This document shows, in pieces, positions 34,411 through 44,502 of a stretch of DNA of 64,000 nt. A program made the translations under genes and the position numbers. Position 1 is the stretch's first letter; the number at the start of each line of letters is the position of its first letter. The DNA comes from TOLSYN sp963849065 (GTDB lineage Bacteria; Acidobacteriota; Terriglobia; Terriglobales; Acidobacteriaceae): contig CAWKFM010000002.1 of NCBI GenBank assembly GCA_963849065.1, positions 583,014-647,013 of the forward strand. The letters run 5' to 3'. The notes beneath the pieces were generated by a model. It did no database searches. It was not told where the DNA came from and worked only from the letters and a program-made list of their open reading frames with translations.

Positions 34411-36080
34411 TTATTGGCTAGCTAAAGTTAGCGTCACGCTGCCCACACTCGTGCCTGCCGGAGCAAGCAGCACGGTGTATGTTCCGGTAACAGGCAGCAC
34501 TGCGGCATTGATGAACCCGGTCGTGGTGTTGACCTGCGTGCTGCTCAGAACGCTCCCGTCCGGATCCAAAACATAGGCGTACAAATTCCATTCCGGGAAA
34601 GTCGAGTTCGTCAGCTCCAGACTCACCGACAGCCCAGCCGTCCCGCTGAATGTCAGTTGCACGTTCTGCCCAGGGGTGTTGGTGGTCACCGTCACTGGTG
34701 TGCCCGGAGTGATGGTTCCCACCTGGTTATTGAACAGGAACAAGGTCACCGTCACGCTGCCCACACTCGTGCCCGCCGGAGCGAGCAGCACGGTGTATGT
34801 TCCGGTAACAGGCAGCACTGCGGCATTGATGAACCCGGTCGTGGTGTTGACCTGCGTGCTGCTCAGAACGCTCCCGTCCGGATCCAAAACATAGGCGTAC
34901 AAATTCCATTCCGGGAAAGTCGAGTTCGTCAGTTCCAGACTCACCGACTGCCCTGCCGTCCCGCTGAATGTCAGTTGCACATTCTGCCCAGGGGTATTGG
35001 TGGTCACCGTCACTGGCGTGCCCGGCGGCGCCGGGCTCGGAGTGATGGTTCCCACCTGGTTATTGAAGAGGAACAGGGTCACCGTCACGCTGCCCACACT
35101 CGTGCCCGCCGGAGCAAGCAGCACAGTGTAGGTTCCGGTAACAGGCAGCACGGCGGCATTGATGAACCCGGTCGTGGTGTCGACCTGCGTGCTGCTCAGA
35201 ACGCTCCCGTCCGGAGCCAAAACATAGGCGTACAAATTCCATTCCGGGAAAGTCGAGTTCGTCAGTTCCAGACTCACCGACTGCCCTGCCGTCCCGCTGA
35301 ATGTCAGTTGCACATTCTGCCCAGGGGTATTGGTGGTCACCGTCACTGGCGTGCCCGGCGGCGCCGGGCTCGGAGTGATGGTTCCCACCTCGTTATTGAA
35401 GAGGAACAGGGTCACCGTCACGCTGCCCACACTCGTGCCCGCCGGAGCAAGCAGCACGGTGTAGGTTCCGGTAACAGGCAGCACGGCGGCATTGATGAAC
35501 CCGGTCGTGGTGTCGACCTGCGTGCTGCTCAGAACGCTCCCGTCCGGAGCCAAAACATAGGCGTACAAATTCCATTCCGGGAAAGTCGAGTTCGTCAGTT
35601 CCAGACTCACCGACTGCCCTGCCGTCCCGCTGAATGTCAGTTGCACATTCTGCCCAGGGGTATTGGTGGTCACCGTCACTGGCGTGCCCGGCGGCGCCGG
35701 GCTCGGAGTGATGGTTCCCACCTCGTTATTGAAGAGGAACAGGGTCACCGTCACGCTGCCCACACTCGTGCCCGCCGGAGCAAGCAGCACGGTGTAGGTT
35801 CCGGTAACAGGCAGCACGGCGGCATTGATGAACCCGGTCGTGGTGTCGACCTGCGTGCTGCTCAGAACGCTCCCGTCCGGAGCCAAAACATAGGCGTACA
35901 AATTCCATTCCGGGAAAGTCGAGTTCGTCAGTTCCAGACTCACCGACTGCCCTGCCGTCCCGCTGAATGTCAGTTGCACATTCTGCCCAGGGGTATTGGT
36001 GGTCACCGTCACTGGCGTGCCCGGCGGCGCCGGGCTCGGAGTGATGGTTCCCACCTGGTTATTGAAGAGGAACAGGGTCA
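34411..36080 (-). repeat. 333-bp near-identical tandem repeats (five units)
   Basis: Five units of 333 bp (111 codons) follow each other at the 3' end of the giant gene, with matching positions at 34727, 35060, 35393 and 35726 exactly 333 bp apart and only a few differences per unit (for example TCGACC/TTGACC, CTCGTT/CTGGTT). The final unit lacks five codons of the linker (SPAPP). Confidence 0.9.
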
Positions 36081-39000
36081 CCGTCACGCTGCCCGTATCG
36101 GCACCCTGCGGGGCGATCACCACCGTGTAGGTGCCGCTCGCCGGCAAGGTCACGGTCGGGATAAATCCCGTGCTGCTGTTGCACAGGCTTGTGCTTCCGA
36201 GTTGTCTCCCATCCGGCGCCAGAAGGGAAACGACAGGAGAATCGCAACTTGGATAGGTGGAATTGGTTAGCAGCAGGCTAGCCTGCTGCCCCGCAGTCCC
36301 ACTGAATGTCAGTTGCACGTTCTGCCCAGGCGTGTTGGTGGTCACCGTTACCGGCGTTCCCGGCAGCGCCGAACTCGGAGTGATGGTACCCACCTGGTCG
36401 TTGGTCAGGAACAATGTGAGCGTCACGCTCCCCGTATCTGCATCCTGCGGGGAGATCACCACCGTGTAGGTTCCGCTCGCCGGCATGGACACTGGACCGA
36501 TATATCCCGAGGAACCGCACACGTATGCGTAACTCAAGTAACTCAATTGGCTCCCATCCGGATTCAGAATCCAGGCGGACAGGCAGTCTGGATAGGTGGA
36601 ATTGGTTAGCAACAGAGTGGCCTGCTGCCCCGCCGTCCCGCTAAAGGTCTGCAGCACACTCTGCCCTGGTATATTAATGGTCACCGTCACTGGCGTACCT
36701 GGCAGTGCCGAACTCGGAGTGATGGTACCCACCTGATTGTTGAACAGGAACAGGGTTAGCGACACGCTACCCGTGTCTGCACCCTGCGGATCGATCACCA
36801 CAGTGTAGGTTCCGCTGGCCGGCAAGGTCACTGGACCGATATATCCCGAACCGCACACGTATGCGTAACTCAATTGGCTCCCATCTGGATTCAGAATCCA
36901 GGCGGACAGGCAGTCTGGATAGGTGGAATTGGCCAGCAACACAGTGGCCTGCTGGCCCGCCGTCCCGCTAAACGTCAGCTCCACGTTCTGCCCCGGAGTG
37001 TTGATAGTCACCGTCACTGGCGTACCCGGCAGTGACGAACTAGGCGTAATTATCCCCGTCTGGTCGTTGGTCAGGAACAAGGTGAGCGTTACGCTCCCCG
37101 TGTCTGCACCTTGCGGGGCGATCACCACCGTGTAGGATCCGCTCATCGGCAAGGTTAGCGACGGGATCAATCCCGTGCTGCTGTTGCACAGGCTTGTGCT
37201 TCCGAGTTGGCTCCCATCCGGCGCCAGAATGGAAACGACAGGAGAATCGCAACTTGGATAGGTGGAATTGGTTAGCAACAGAGTAGCCTGCTGGCCCGCC
37301 ATCCCGCTAAACGTCAGCTCCACGTTCTGTCCCGGCGTGTTAGTGATCACCGTTACTGGCGTACCCGGCAGCGCCGAACTTGGGGTAATGGTCCCCGTCT
37401 GGTCGTTGGTCAGGAACAAGGTGAGCGTTACGCTCCCCGTGTCTCCGCCCTGCGGATCGATCACCACCGTGTAGGTTCCGCTCACCGGCAGGGTCACCGA
37501 CGGTATAAATCCCGTGCTGCTGTTGCACAGGTATGTGCCGCTGAGCTGGGTTCCATCTGGCGCCAGAATGGAAACGACAGGAGACCCGCAACTTGGATAG
37601 GTGGAATTGGTTAGCAACACAGTGGCCTGCTGGCCCGCCGTCCCGCTGAATGTCAGCTCCACGTTCTGTCCCGGAGTGTTGGTAGTCACCGTTACTGGCG
37701 TACCCGGCAGCGCAGAACTCGGAGTGATGGTACCCACCTGGTCGTTGGTCAGGAACAAGGTGAGCGTCACGCTGCCCGTGTCTGCACCCTGCGGATCGAT
37801 CACCACCGTGTAGGTTCCGCTCACCGGCAGGGTCACCGACGGTATAAATCCCGTGCTGGTAAAGCATTGGTATATGTTACCCAGTTGGCTCCCATCTGGA
37901 TTCAGAATGTAGGCGTACAGGCAGCCTGGATAGGTGGAACTGGTCAGCAACACAGTGGCCTGCTGCCCCGCCGTCCCACTGAACGTCAGCTCCACATTCT
38001 GTCCCGGCGTGTTGGTGGTCACCGTTACTGGATTACCCGGCACCGCCGAGCTCGGAACGATAGTTCCGGTCACATCGGTTGCGTTGTCGAGGTTCAGGGT
38101 GATGCTACCTGTGCAGGTTGGACAACCGCTGATTACAAGAATGGTGTACGTTCCTGTGGACGGCAGGAGCGTACCGTAAAGATAACCTCCGGTCGTGTTC
38201 ACACCGGTCTGCACCAACTGAGAGCCGTTTGGACTTTCGATGGCTACTGTAGCGCCACTCAACGTGCCGCTGATTGGCAAGCTAACCCGTTGCCCGGCGA
38301 TTCCGTCGAAGACCACCATGCCGATTTGACCGCCAGTCGAAATGGTGCCGGTAAATACGCCACCGATAGTCATACGCCCAGTGAAGGCTACGCTAGCGGG
38401 TGTATAACCTGAGGGCGGTATGAAGAAATCATTTGCGCTAACAGCGGTGCCCGCGGAAGTCCCGACCGTGATGCGCCCAGAGCCCGCACCTGTTGGTACA
38501 CTCGTCGAGATGCTCGTCGATGATGCGGCACTAATTGTCGAGAAAACGATATTAAACTGCACTCTGTCATTGAACGGAACATCGAAATTGGTTCCCGCTA
38601 TAGTGACCGCGGTGCCAACATTCGCAATGGATGGCGTAAAACTGCTAATCGTCGGAGCACCGGTAGAGCTTGTCACCGTAAAAAGCGTGCTGCTGGTCGC
38701 CGAGCCAACCGGCGTGGTCACACTAATCGTTCCGCTGGCCGCTCCTGTTGGAACGGTCGTAACCAATTCCGTGGCAGTCGCTGATGTCACCACCGCACGC
38801 GTGCCGTCAAAGCTGACCGTATTTTGACTCGCGGTTGTACTGAACCCCGTCCCTTCGATGGTGACCGTCGTGCCAACCGGACCGCTCTCTGGAGTGAAGC
38901 CCAGAATCGCCGCTTGCCCGGAAGTGGCCCGGGAGATGGCCACAATGTTCCCCACCGGATCGTAGCTGTATCCCGCCGCGCCCTGCAACGAATCGACTAC

Positions 39001-42000
39001 TCCGACCAGCCTTCCGAGTTGGTCGTACTGGTACGTAATGGTCGACTGTCCAGATAGGCTGAAGTTTGTTGTCGTGGTGTTGCCCGCTGTGACGGATACT
39101 CCCGTCTGGTTTTGCGGCGTGTATCCGGCAGCTGCGGCTTGCAACGAATAGGAAGCTACGCCCAGGTTAGAAATTGTGTAAGCGCCTGTAGGGCCTGTTG
39201 TCGCCGTGCCAACCGTGTCGCTGCCTTGCAGAGCTGTGATGCTCGCACCGTTGATCGGTGTGACCCCGTCTGATTGAAAGACCGTGCCCGCGATCGTGCC
39301 CGGAGATCCTAGCGCGGCATTCACGGTCGTTGCCAGACTCGCAGTGACGTTGTTGCCAGTCAAAATGGTAGATCCATAGCCGGGTGCCGAGACCAGAATG
39401 TCATACACACCGGGGGTAAGGTTGGCCATGCTGTAGGTTCCGCCGGCAGATGAAGATGCAGAAGCCAGCGCTACGTTCGACTGGAGGGCCTCGACCACGG
39501 CACCGCTGATAGCGCTGCCATTACTCGCGCTTGAAATCAGGCCTGCTATGGTTCCCGTTCCCACTGTGAACGTCACGCCGTGGCTCACTTGCCCCGAAGC
39601 AATTACGACGACCGGACCGGTAGTTGCGCCAGATGGAACCGGAACAACAATTTTGTTTGATCCCCAGCTTGTAGGGGCGGCTAATGCGCCGCCGAACGTA
39701 ATCGTTCCTGTTTGAGGCGCGCCAAAATTGGCCCCAGTAACGGTTACCACCGTGCCCGCCGCTCCGGCTGTCGGTGACAGGCCGCTGATCGCCGGTGGCA
39801 CGGTAAAAGTAACGCCGTTGCTGGCAGCTGCCCCCACCAGAACCACGATGGCCCCGGTGGATGCGGCCGCGGGAACCGGCACAACAATACTTGTGTTGCT
39901 CCAACTCGATGGAGTCGCTGGAACTCCATTGAAGGTCACGGCGCTCGTCCCTTGAGCCGATCCAAAACCTGAGCCAGTGATATTTACCGACGTACCTGGC
40001 GCACCAGAAATGGGGTTGACGCTCGTAATGCCAGGGGCAACGGTGAAAACCAAACTGTTGCTCGCAACGCCACCCACGGTAACGACCACCGGTCCTGACG
40101 TCACACCAGCCGGCACTGGCGCTATAACCGTCATTGGCCCCCATGTGGTCGGTATAGCAGTTACCCCACTGAACGTGAGGGTGCTCGTCCCCTGAGCGCT
40201 CCCGAACATTGAGCCACTGACAGTGACGCTGGTACCAAGCGGGCCAAAAGCCGGGCTAAGCCCTGTGATCCCTGGACTCGTCACGTTGAATGTTATGCCG
40301 ATGCTGGCCAGACCACCCACGGTCACCACCACGCTTCCGGTCGTAGCTCCGCTCGGTACCGGAACCACGATGCTCGTCGCACTCCAACTGCTCGGAGTCG
40401 CCGAAATCCCGTTGAAGCTAACGATGCTCGTGCCTTGCGTCGCCCCGAAGTTCGTGCCGGTGATCGTGACTGAGGTGCCAACCGGACCCGAGGTCGGCGA
40501 CAGGCTGCTGATGCTCGGTGGCGTCCCGACCGTGAAACTCACGCCGTTGCTCGCCAGACCGTTGACCGTTAGCACCACGTTCCCCGTAGTCGCTCCGCTC
40601 GGCACCGGAACCACGATGCTTGTCGCACTCCAACTGGTCGGCGTCGCCGAAGTCCCATTGAAGCTCACCGTGCTCGTGCCCTGCGCCGCCCCGAAGTTAG
40701 TGCCCGTAATCGTCACCGACGTGCCAACAGGACCCGAGGTCGGTGACAGGCTGGTGATGCTCGGCGGTACCGAGACCGTGAAGCTCACGCCGTTGCTCGC
40801 CAACCCGTTGACCGTCACCACCACGTTCCCCGTGGTCGCTCCACTGGGCACCGGGACCACAATGCTCGTCGCACTCCAACTGCTCGGCGCCGAAGTCCCG
40901 TTGAAGCTCACCGTGCTCGTGCCCTGCGCCGCCCCGAAGTTAGTGCCCGTAATCGTCACCGACGTGCCAACAGGACCCGAGGTCGGTGACAGGCTGGTGA
41001 TGCTCGGCGGTACCGAGACCGTGAAGCTCACGCCGTTGCTCGCCAACCCGTTGACCGTCACCACCACGTTCCCCGTGGTCGCTCCACTGGGCACCGGGAC
41101 CACAATGCTCGTCGCACTCCAACTGCTCGGCGTCGCCGAAGTCCCGTTGAAGCTCACCGTGCTCGTGCCCTGCGCCGCCCCGAAGTTAGTGCCCGTAATC
41201 GTCACCGACGTGCCAACAGGACCCGAGGTCGGCGACAGGCTGCTGATGCTAGGCGGTACCGTGACCGTGAAGCTCACGCCGTTGCTCGCCAGCCCGCCCA
41301 CGGTTACCACCACGTTTCCGGTCGTAGCTCCGCTCGGCACCGGAACCACGATGCTTGTCGCACTCCAACTGCTCGGCGTCGCCGAAGTCCCATTGAAGCT
41401 CACCGTGCTCGTGCCCTGCGCCGCCCCGAAGTTAGTGCCCGTAATCGTCACCGACGTGCCAACAGGACCCGAGGTCGGTGACAGGCTGCTGATGCTCGGC
41501 GGTACCGAGACCGTGAAGCTCACGCCGTTGCTCGCCAACCCGCCCACGGTTACCACCACGTTTCCGGTCGTAGCTCCGCTCGGCACCGGAACCACGATGC
41601 TTGTCGCACTCCAACTGTTCGGCGTTGCCGAAGTCCCGTTGAAGCTCACCGTGCTTGTGCCCTGTGTCGCCCCGAAGTTCGTACCTGTGATCGTCACCGA
41701 CGTGCCAACAGGACCCGAAGTCGGCAACAGGCCGCTGATGCTCGGCGACGTGATGGTGTAGGTTCCGTAGGACACCACGCTCGCTCCGTAGCCATTGCCG
41801 GCCGCGATCGCCTTGATCGTGGTGGTAGTCGAAACCGTGAACGGCCCGGTGTAGGCGGTCGATGAAGTCGTCGGCGTCGAGCCGTCCGTGGTGTAGTAGA
41901 TGGTCACGCCCGACGAGCTATCGGAGAGCGTCACCGTCTGCGGCGTGGTAAAGGGCCATAGCGGCGATGGCGAGAACGACGGCGTGGCTGCGACGATGGT

Positions 42001-42816
42001 GTAGGTTCCGGAGGACACCGCGCTCGCTCCGTAGCCATTGCCGGCCGCGATCGCCTTGATCGTGGTGGTAGTCGAAACCGTGAACGGCCCGGTGTAGGCG
42101 GTCGATGAAGTCGTCGGCGTCGAGCCGTCCGTGGTGTAGTAGATGGTCACGCCCGACGAGCTATCGGAGAGCGTCACCGTCTGCGGCGTGGTAAAGGGCC
42201 ACAGCGGCGATGGCGAGAACGACGGCGTGGCTGCGACGATGGTGTAGGTTCCGGAGGACACCGCGCTCGCTCCGTAGCCATTGCCGGCCGCGATCGCCTT
42301 GATCGTGGTGGTAGTCGAAACCGTGAACGGCCCGGTGTAGGCGGTCGATGAAGTCGTCGGCGTCGAGCCGTCCGTGGTGTAGTAGATGGTCGCGCCCGAC
42401 GAGCTATCGGAGAGCGTCACCGTCTGCGGCGTGGTAAAGGGCCACAGCGGCGATGGCGAGAACGACGGCGTGGCTGCGACGATGGTGTAGGTTCCGGAGG
42501 ACACCGCGCTCGCTCCGTAGCCATTGCCGGCCGCGATCGCCTTGATCGTGGTGGTAGTCGAAACCGTGAACGGCCCGGTGTAGGCGGTCGATGAAGTCGT
42601 CGGCGTCGAGCCGTCCGTGGTGTAGTAGATGGTCACGCCCGACGAGCTATCGGAGAGCGTCACCGTCTGCGGCGTGGTAAAGGGCCACAGCGGCGATGGC
42701 GAGAAGCCCGGCGTCGCCGCTGTCGCCGCACTACCAACAACCGGCACACAAACAACAATCGAAACAATAAACAGGATTTGGGACAGAAATAATATGACGG
42801 GCGACGTGCGATTCAT
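34411..42816 (-). CDS. Giant secreted repeat protein (2801 aa) of Ig-like and PPC-like modules
   Basis: ATG 42816 (AAAGG 8 nt upstream) gives a signal peptide (ILFLSQILFIVSIVVCVPVV). Modules in order: four chitobiase C-terminal-like repeats of 81 residues (PLWPFTTPQTVTLSDSSSG, YYTTDGSTPTTSS); nine IPT/TIG repeats of about 82 residues (SGPVGTSVTITGTNFGAAQG) to about residue 1100; two carboxypeptidase-regulatory-like domains (SGAVVEALQSN, NGASITALQGS); one YD unit (TYQYDQLGRLVGVVDSLQG); two more IPT repeats; then about twelve PPC-like repeats of about 110 residues (VTVTTNTPGQNVQLTFSGTA). No LPxTG, PEP-CTERM or type IX end signal is visible. An adhesive or surface-layer role is inferred from architecture. 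The frame extends to 42918, but that start would bury the signal peptide. Confidence 0.92.
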   Translation of the reverse strand: MNRTSPVILFLSQILFIVSIVVCVPVVGSAATAATPGFSPSPLWPFTTPQTVTLSDSSSGVTIYYTTDGSTPTTSSTAYTGPFTVSTTTTIKAIAAGNGYGASAVSSGTYTIVAATPSFSPSPLWPFTTPQTVTLSDSSSGATIYYTTDGSTPTTSSTAYTGPFTVSTTTTIKAIAAGNGYGASAVSSGTYTIVAATPSFSPSPLWPFTTPQTVTLSDSSSGVTIYYTTDGSTPTTSSTAYTGPFTVSTTTTIKAIAAGNGYGASAVSSGTYTIVAATPSFSPSPLWPFTTPQTVTLSDSSSGVTIYYTTDGSTPTTSSTAYTGPFTVSTTTTIKAIAAGNGYGASVVSYGTYTITSPSISGLLPTSGPVGTSVTITGTNFGATQGTSTVSFNGTSATPNSWSATSIVVPVPSGATTGNVVVTVGGLASNGVSFTVSVPPSISSLSPTSGPVGTSVTITGTNFGAAQGTSTVSFNGTSATPSSWSATSIVVPVPSGATTGNVVVTVGGLASNGVSFTVTVPPSISSLSPTSGPVGTSVTITGTNFGAAQGTSTVSFNGTSATPSSWSATSIVVPVPSGATTGNVVVTVNGLASNGVSFTVSVPPSITSLSPTSGPVGTSVTITGTNFGAAQGTSTVSFNGTSAPSSWSATSIVVPVPSGATTGNVVVTVNGLASNGVSFTVSVPPSITSLSPTSGPVGTSVTITGTNFGAAQGTSTVSFNGTSATPTSWSATSIVVPVPSGATTGNVVLTVNGLASNGVSFTVGTPPSISSLSPTSGPVGTSVTITGTNFGATQGTSIVSFNGISATPSSWSATSIVVPVPSGATTGSVVVTVGGLASIGITFNVTSPGITGLSPAFGPLGTSVTVSGSMFGSAQGTSTLTFSGVTAIPTTWGPMTVIAPVPAGVTSGPVVVTVGGVASNSLVFTVAPGITSVNPISGAPGTSVNITGSGFGSAQGTSAVTFNGVPATPSSWSNTSIVVPVPAAASTGAIVVLVGAAASNGVTFTVPPAISGLSPTAGAAGTVVTVTGANFGAPQTGTITFGGALAAPTSWGSNKIVVPVPSGATTGPVVVIASGQVSHGVTFTVGTGTIAGLISSASNGSAISGAVVEALQSNVALASASSSAGGTYSMANLTPGVYDILVSAPGYGSTILTGNNVTASLATTVNAALGSPGTIAGTVFQSDGVTPINGASITALQGSDTVGTATTGPTGAYTISNLGVASYSLQAAAAGYTPQNQTGVSVTAGNTTTTNFSLSGQSTITYQYDQLGRLVGVVDSLQGAAGYSYDPVGNIVAISRATSGQAAILGFTPESGPVGTTVTIEGTGFSTTASQNTVSFDGTRAVVTSATATELVTTVPTGAASGTISVTTPVGSATSSTLFTVTSSTGAPTISSFTPSIANVGTAVTIAGTNFDVPFNDRVQFNIVFSTISAASSTSISTSVPTGAGSGRITVGTSAGTAVSANDFFIPPSGYTPASVAFTGRMTIGGVFTGTISTGGQIGMVVFDGIAGQRVSLPISGTLSGATVAIESPNGSQLVQTGVNTTGGYLYGTLLPSTGTYTILVISGCPTCTGSITLNLDNATDVTGTIVPSSAVPGNPVTVTTNTPGQNVELTFSGTAGQQATVLLTSSTYPGCLYAYILNPDGSQLGNIYQCFTSTGFIPSVTLPVSGTYTVVIDPQGADTGSVTLTLFLTNDQVGTITPSSALPGTPVTVTTNTPGQNVELTFSGTAGQQATVLLTNSTYPSCGSPVVSILAPDGTQLSGTYLCNSSTGFIPSVTLPVSGTYTVVIDPQGGDTGSVTLTLFLTNDQTGTITPSSALPGTPVTVITNTPGQNVELTFSGMAGQQATLLLTNSTYPSCDSPVVSILAPDGSQLGSTSLCNSSTGLIPSLTLPMSGSYTVVIAPQGADTGSVTLTLFLTNDQTGIITPSSSLPGTPVTVTINTPGQNVELTFSGTAGQQATVLLANSTYPDCLSAWILNPDGSQLSYAYVCGSGYIGPVTLPASGTYTVVIDPQGADTGSVSLTLFLFNNQVGTITPSSALPGTPVTVTINIPGQSVLQTFSGTAGQQATLLLTNSTYPDCLSAWILNPDGSQLSYLSYAYVCGSSGYIGPVSMPASGTYTVVISPQDADTGSVTLTLFLTNDQVGTITPSSALPGTPVTVTTNTPGQNVQLTFSGTAGQQASLLLTNSTYPSCDSPVVSLLAPDGRQLGSTSLCNSSTGFIPTVTLPASGTYTVVIAPQGADTGSVTVTLFLFNNQVGTITPSPAPPGTPVTVTTNTPGQNVQLTFSGTAGQSVSLELTNSTFPEWNLYAYVLAPDGSVLSSTQVDTTTGFINAAVLPVTGTYTVLLAPAGTSVGSVTVTLFLFNNEVGTITPSPAPPGTPVTVTTNTPGQNVQLTFSGTAGQSVSLELTNSTFPEWNLYAYVLAPDGSVLSSTQVDTTTGFINAAVLPVTGTYTVLLAPAGTSVGSVTVTLFLFNNEVGTITPSPAPPGTPVTVTTNTPGQNVQLTFSGTAGQSVSLELTNSTFPEWNLYAYVLAPDGSVLSSTQVDTTTGFINAAVLPVTGTYTVLLAPAGTSVGSVTVTLFLFNNQVGTITPSPAPPGTPVTVTTNTPGQNVQLTFSGTAGQSVSLELTNSTFPEWNLYAYVLDPDGSVLSSTQVNTTTGFINAAVLPVTGTYTVLLAPAGTSVGSVTVTLFLFNNQVGTITPGTPVTVTTNTPGQNVQLTFSGTAGLSVSLELTNSTFPEWNLYAYVLDPDGSVLSSTQVNTTTGFINAAVLPVTGTYTVLLAPAGTSVGSVTLTLASQ
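40220..41755 (-). repeat. IPT/TIG-coding tandem repeats of about 246 bp
   Basis: Units encoding SGPVGTSVTITGTNFG recur every 246 bp. One unit is 243 bp because a Thr codon is missing (NGTSAPSSW instead of NGTSATPSSW). Adjacent units are nearly identical in DNA. Confidence 0.88.
41757..42715 (-). repeat. 243-bp tandem repeats (four units, chitobiase-like domain)
   Basis: Four units with the same landmark (GTAGGTTCCG) at 41757, 42001, 42244 and 42487, a period of 243-244 bp, almost identical in DNA; a few positions differ (GTCACGCCC / GTCGCGCCC). Confidence 0.9.
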
Positions 42817-44186
42817 CCGAAGCCTTTCCGCGCAGACAGACATGTATGCACACTGCACCTGCGGACAGCGACAGCACCCAACACTTAGGCTCTTTGAATT
42901 CGCGCGAAACACTAGCATTGTTTCTCACTAACACGCAAGTACTTCCTGGAAGAATTTTCAAATAGTGTAATGAACAAGTCGTGCAATGCACGCATATCGA
43001 TCGTAGGTACGATGGCAACAGAGTAAAGAGAAACTTTATTTGAGGACATATCAGTTAACACTATTCACATCATTTGTTACGAGTTCAGAACAGGTTATAC
43101 ACAAGGTAAAAATGGGTACGAACGCCAAATGGTCAGGTAACATGAGTAGGCGCACGTCGCTTTCAAGGCTATGTTATGCATTTTCGATGTTAGTTGGTCT
43201 GTGACCACACGATCCAACTTGAAGTTATGATTTGCCAGATTTCCAGGAAAGGTAGGTTTTGATTTTGATACGATTTCAGAACAATATATTTGTTTGTAAT
43301 TTATCTTTCCAGCGAGTGCCTGACGTTAGCTTTGGTGCATCGTAAAGCGATTGCTGGTGCCGGGGTGTTTCCGTTCTTCTCGCCTGCCTAGCGGTTAACA
43401 GAACCGACCTCTGCACGTCCCGGTCGGTGGCAGTTGGCTGTGTGGTTTCATCCGGAGGGTCGAGAGTCTGTGCTCAGCTACGACGGCACCTCACTCGTTG
43501 GAACACGTCAAACAGCGGAGCGATTCTCTCTTCCGTATCTCGAGGACAGGAATTTGTTCTCGATTGCGACGACTATCCAGAAGCGACGGAAGATTTTGCT
43601 TCCACTGCTTGCGAAAGTCCGTTCGGCGTATCAGGATGAGGTTCCTTCCAGCAGCGTGGATCGAGCAACACAAGTATTTGCCGCCCGCTGAACCCACCAC
43701 CTTAAGTTCTTCGGATTCGCGCCCGGAGGCGGTTCAGGAGGAGGGTTTTTAGCTCACCTGTGCCAGACGCGTGCGAATGGTTCCGTAGCCGACCAGAGCA
43801 TGGCGGCGATATCCTGCAGACTGGTGCCGTTCGCCTTCATGTGGAGGATGGTGTCAAGGTCTACGACCCGGCGAGGGCTTCCCAGCCAATCGCCACTCTT
43901 TTGTTTCCTTGATCGGTTACCCTCCGTTCACGCTATAGCCGGTAGCCACGCCCGTTCCCATTTCTGCGACGCACGGAGCATTCCTGTATAAACGCTTTCT
44001 GGGCGAGCCCGCTGGGAGTTGTCGTATTTGCGAAGGCAGCATAGCGGAACTGTGAATATTATTTTGTAACTATCTAGCTTCCCGTTACGCGGGTAACTTA
44101 TGAAGAATTCATCTCCTGTCTACAATTGCAACACGTGAATCCTTCAACCGTTACAGGCAGATTCGCGACAAGGGGAGATTTTGTAA
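42817..44186. other. Long intergenic region upstream of the giant gene
   Basis: Bases 42950-43320 are AT-richer than the surroundings and probably hold the promoter of the giant-protein operon. ORFs around 43430-43750 lack ribosome sites and family motifs. A serine-recombinase remnant lies at 43749-43890. I see nothing else. Confidence 0.4.
43749..43890 (-). pseudogene. C-terminal tail of a serine recombinase (resolvase HTH)
   Basis: The minus strand reads SPRRVVDLDTILHMKANGTS and LQDIAAML in one frame and GYGTIRTRLAQVS then TAA in the next, together a typical resolvase C-terminal helix-turn-helix. A one-base shift at about 43790 and the lack of a catalytic domain mark it as a remnant. It is unrelated in sequence to the tail at 12883. 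Confidence 0.6.
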
Positions 44187-44471
44187 ATGAGCAGGACTGA
44201 ACTGCCTTGTACGTCTGCACATCCGCCAGGCACCGCCAAACATCAACAACAAGCCGAACTACTCACCGTTCAAGAGAAGCGTGAGGCATTGATTGCACCA
44301 CTCACTGCCAAACTCCAGGCCCTCTGGTCAAATGGAACGGTCGCGTTCACGTCTGATGAAATCCACCTGCTGCGACTCATGAGCACACTTGTCCGGCTAT
44401 CCGACCTTGACACCCTTCAGACCCTGTCCACCGCATACAAGGCAATGCCGCCCGAGTGGTGGGATTTATAG
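44187..44471 (+). CDS. Small hypothetical protein
   Basis: This 94-residue ORF has a strong ribosome site (AGGGGAG, 9 nt before ATG 44187), supporting expression. It is hydrophilic and helical (QQQAELLTVQEKREALIAPL, DEIHLLRLMSTLVRLSDLDT) with no signal peptide or known motif. It could be a regulator or accessory gene of the integrated element. Confidence 0.6.
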   Translation: MSRTELPCTSAHPPGTAKHQQQAELLTVQEKREALIAPLTAKLQALWSNGTVAFTSDEIHLLRLMSTLVRLSDLDTLQTLSTAYKAMPPEWWDL

Positions 44472-44502
44472 TTTCGGCGATATGTAAATGACAGAATCCA
44501 AG

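Noticed and set aside
34657..36270. A 537-codon ORF on the plus strand opposite the giant gene
   Set aside because: It is rich in Arg, His and Gln with the same 111-residue period as the gene on the other strand; it is open only because of codon use in the repeats.
40223..41761. A 512-codon plus-strand ORF opposite the IPT repeats
   Set aside because: It repeats LPVVAPLGTGTTMLVAL with the period of the sense gene and has no start signal; a shadow of a repeat array.
34411..42715. CRISPR-like regular repetition
   Set aside because: The repeats are 243-333 bp, contiguous, in frame and protein-coding; there are no short repeats with unique spacers and no cas genes.
43434..43691. An 85-codon plus-strand ORF in the long intergenic region
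   Set aside because: It looks partly protein-like but has no ribosome site, and other frames over the same bases are equally open; not enough evidence.
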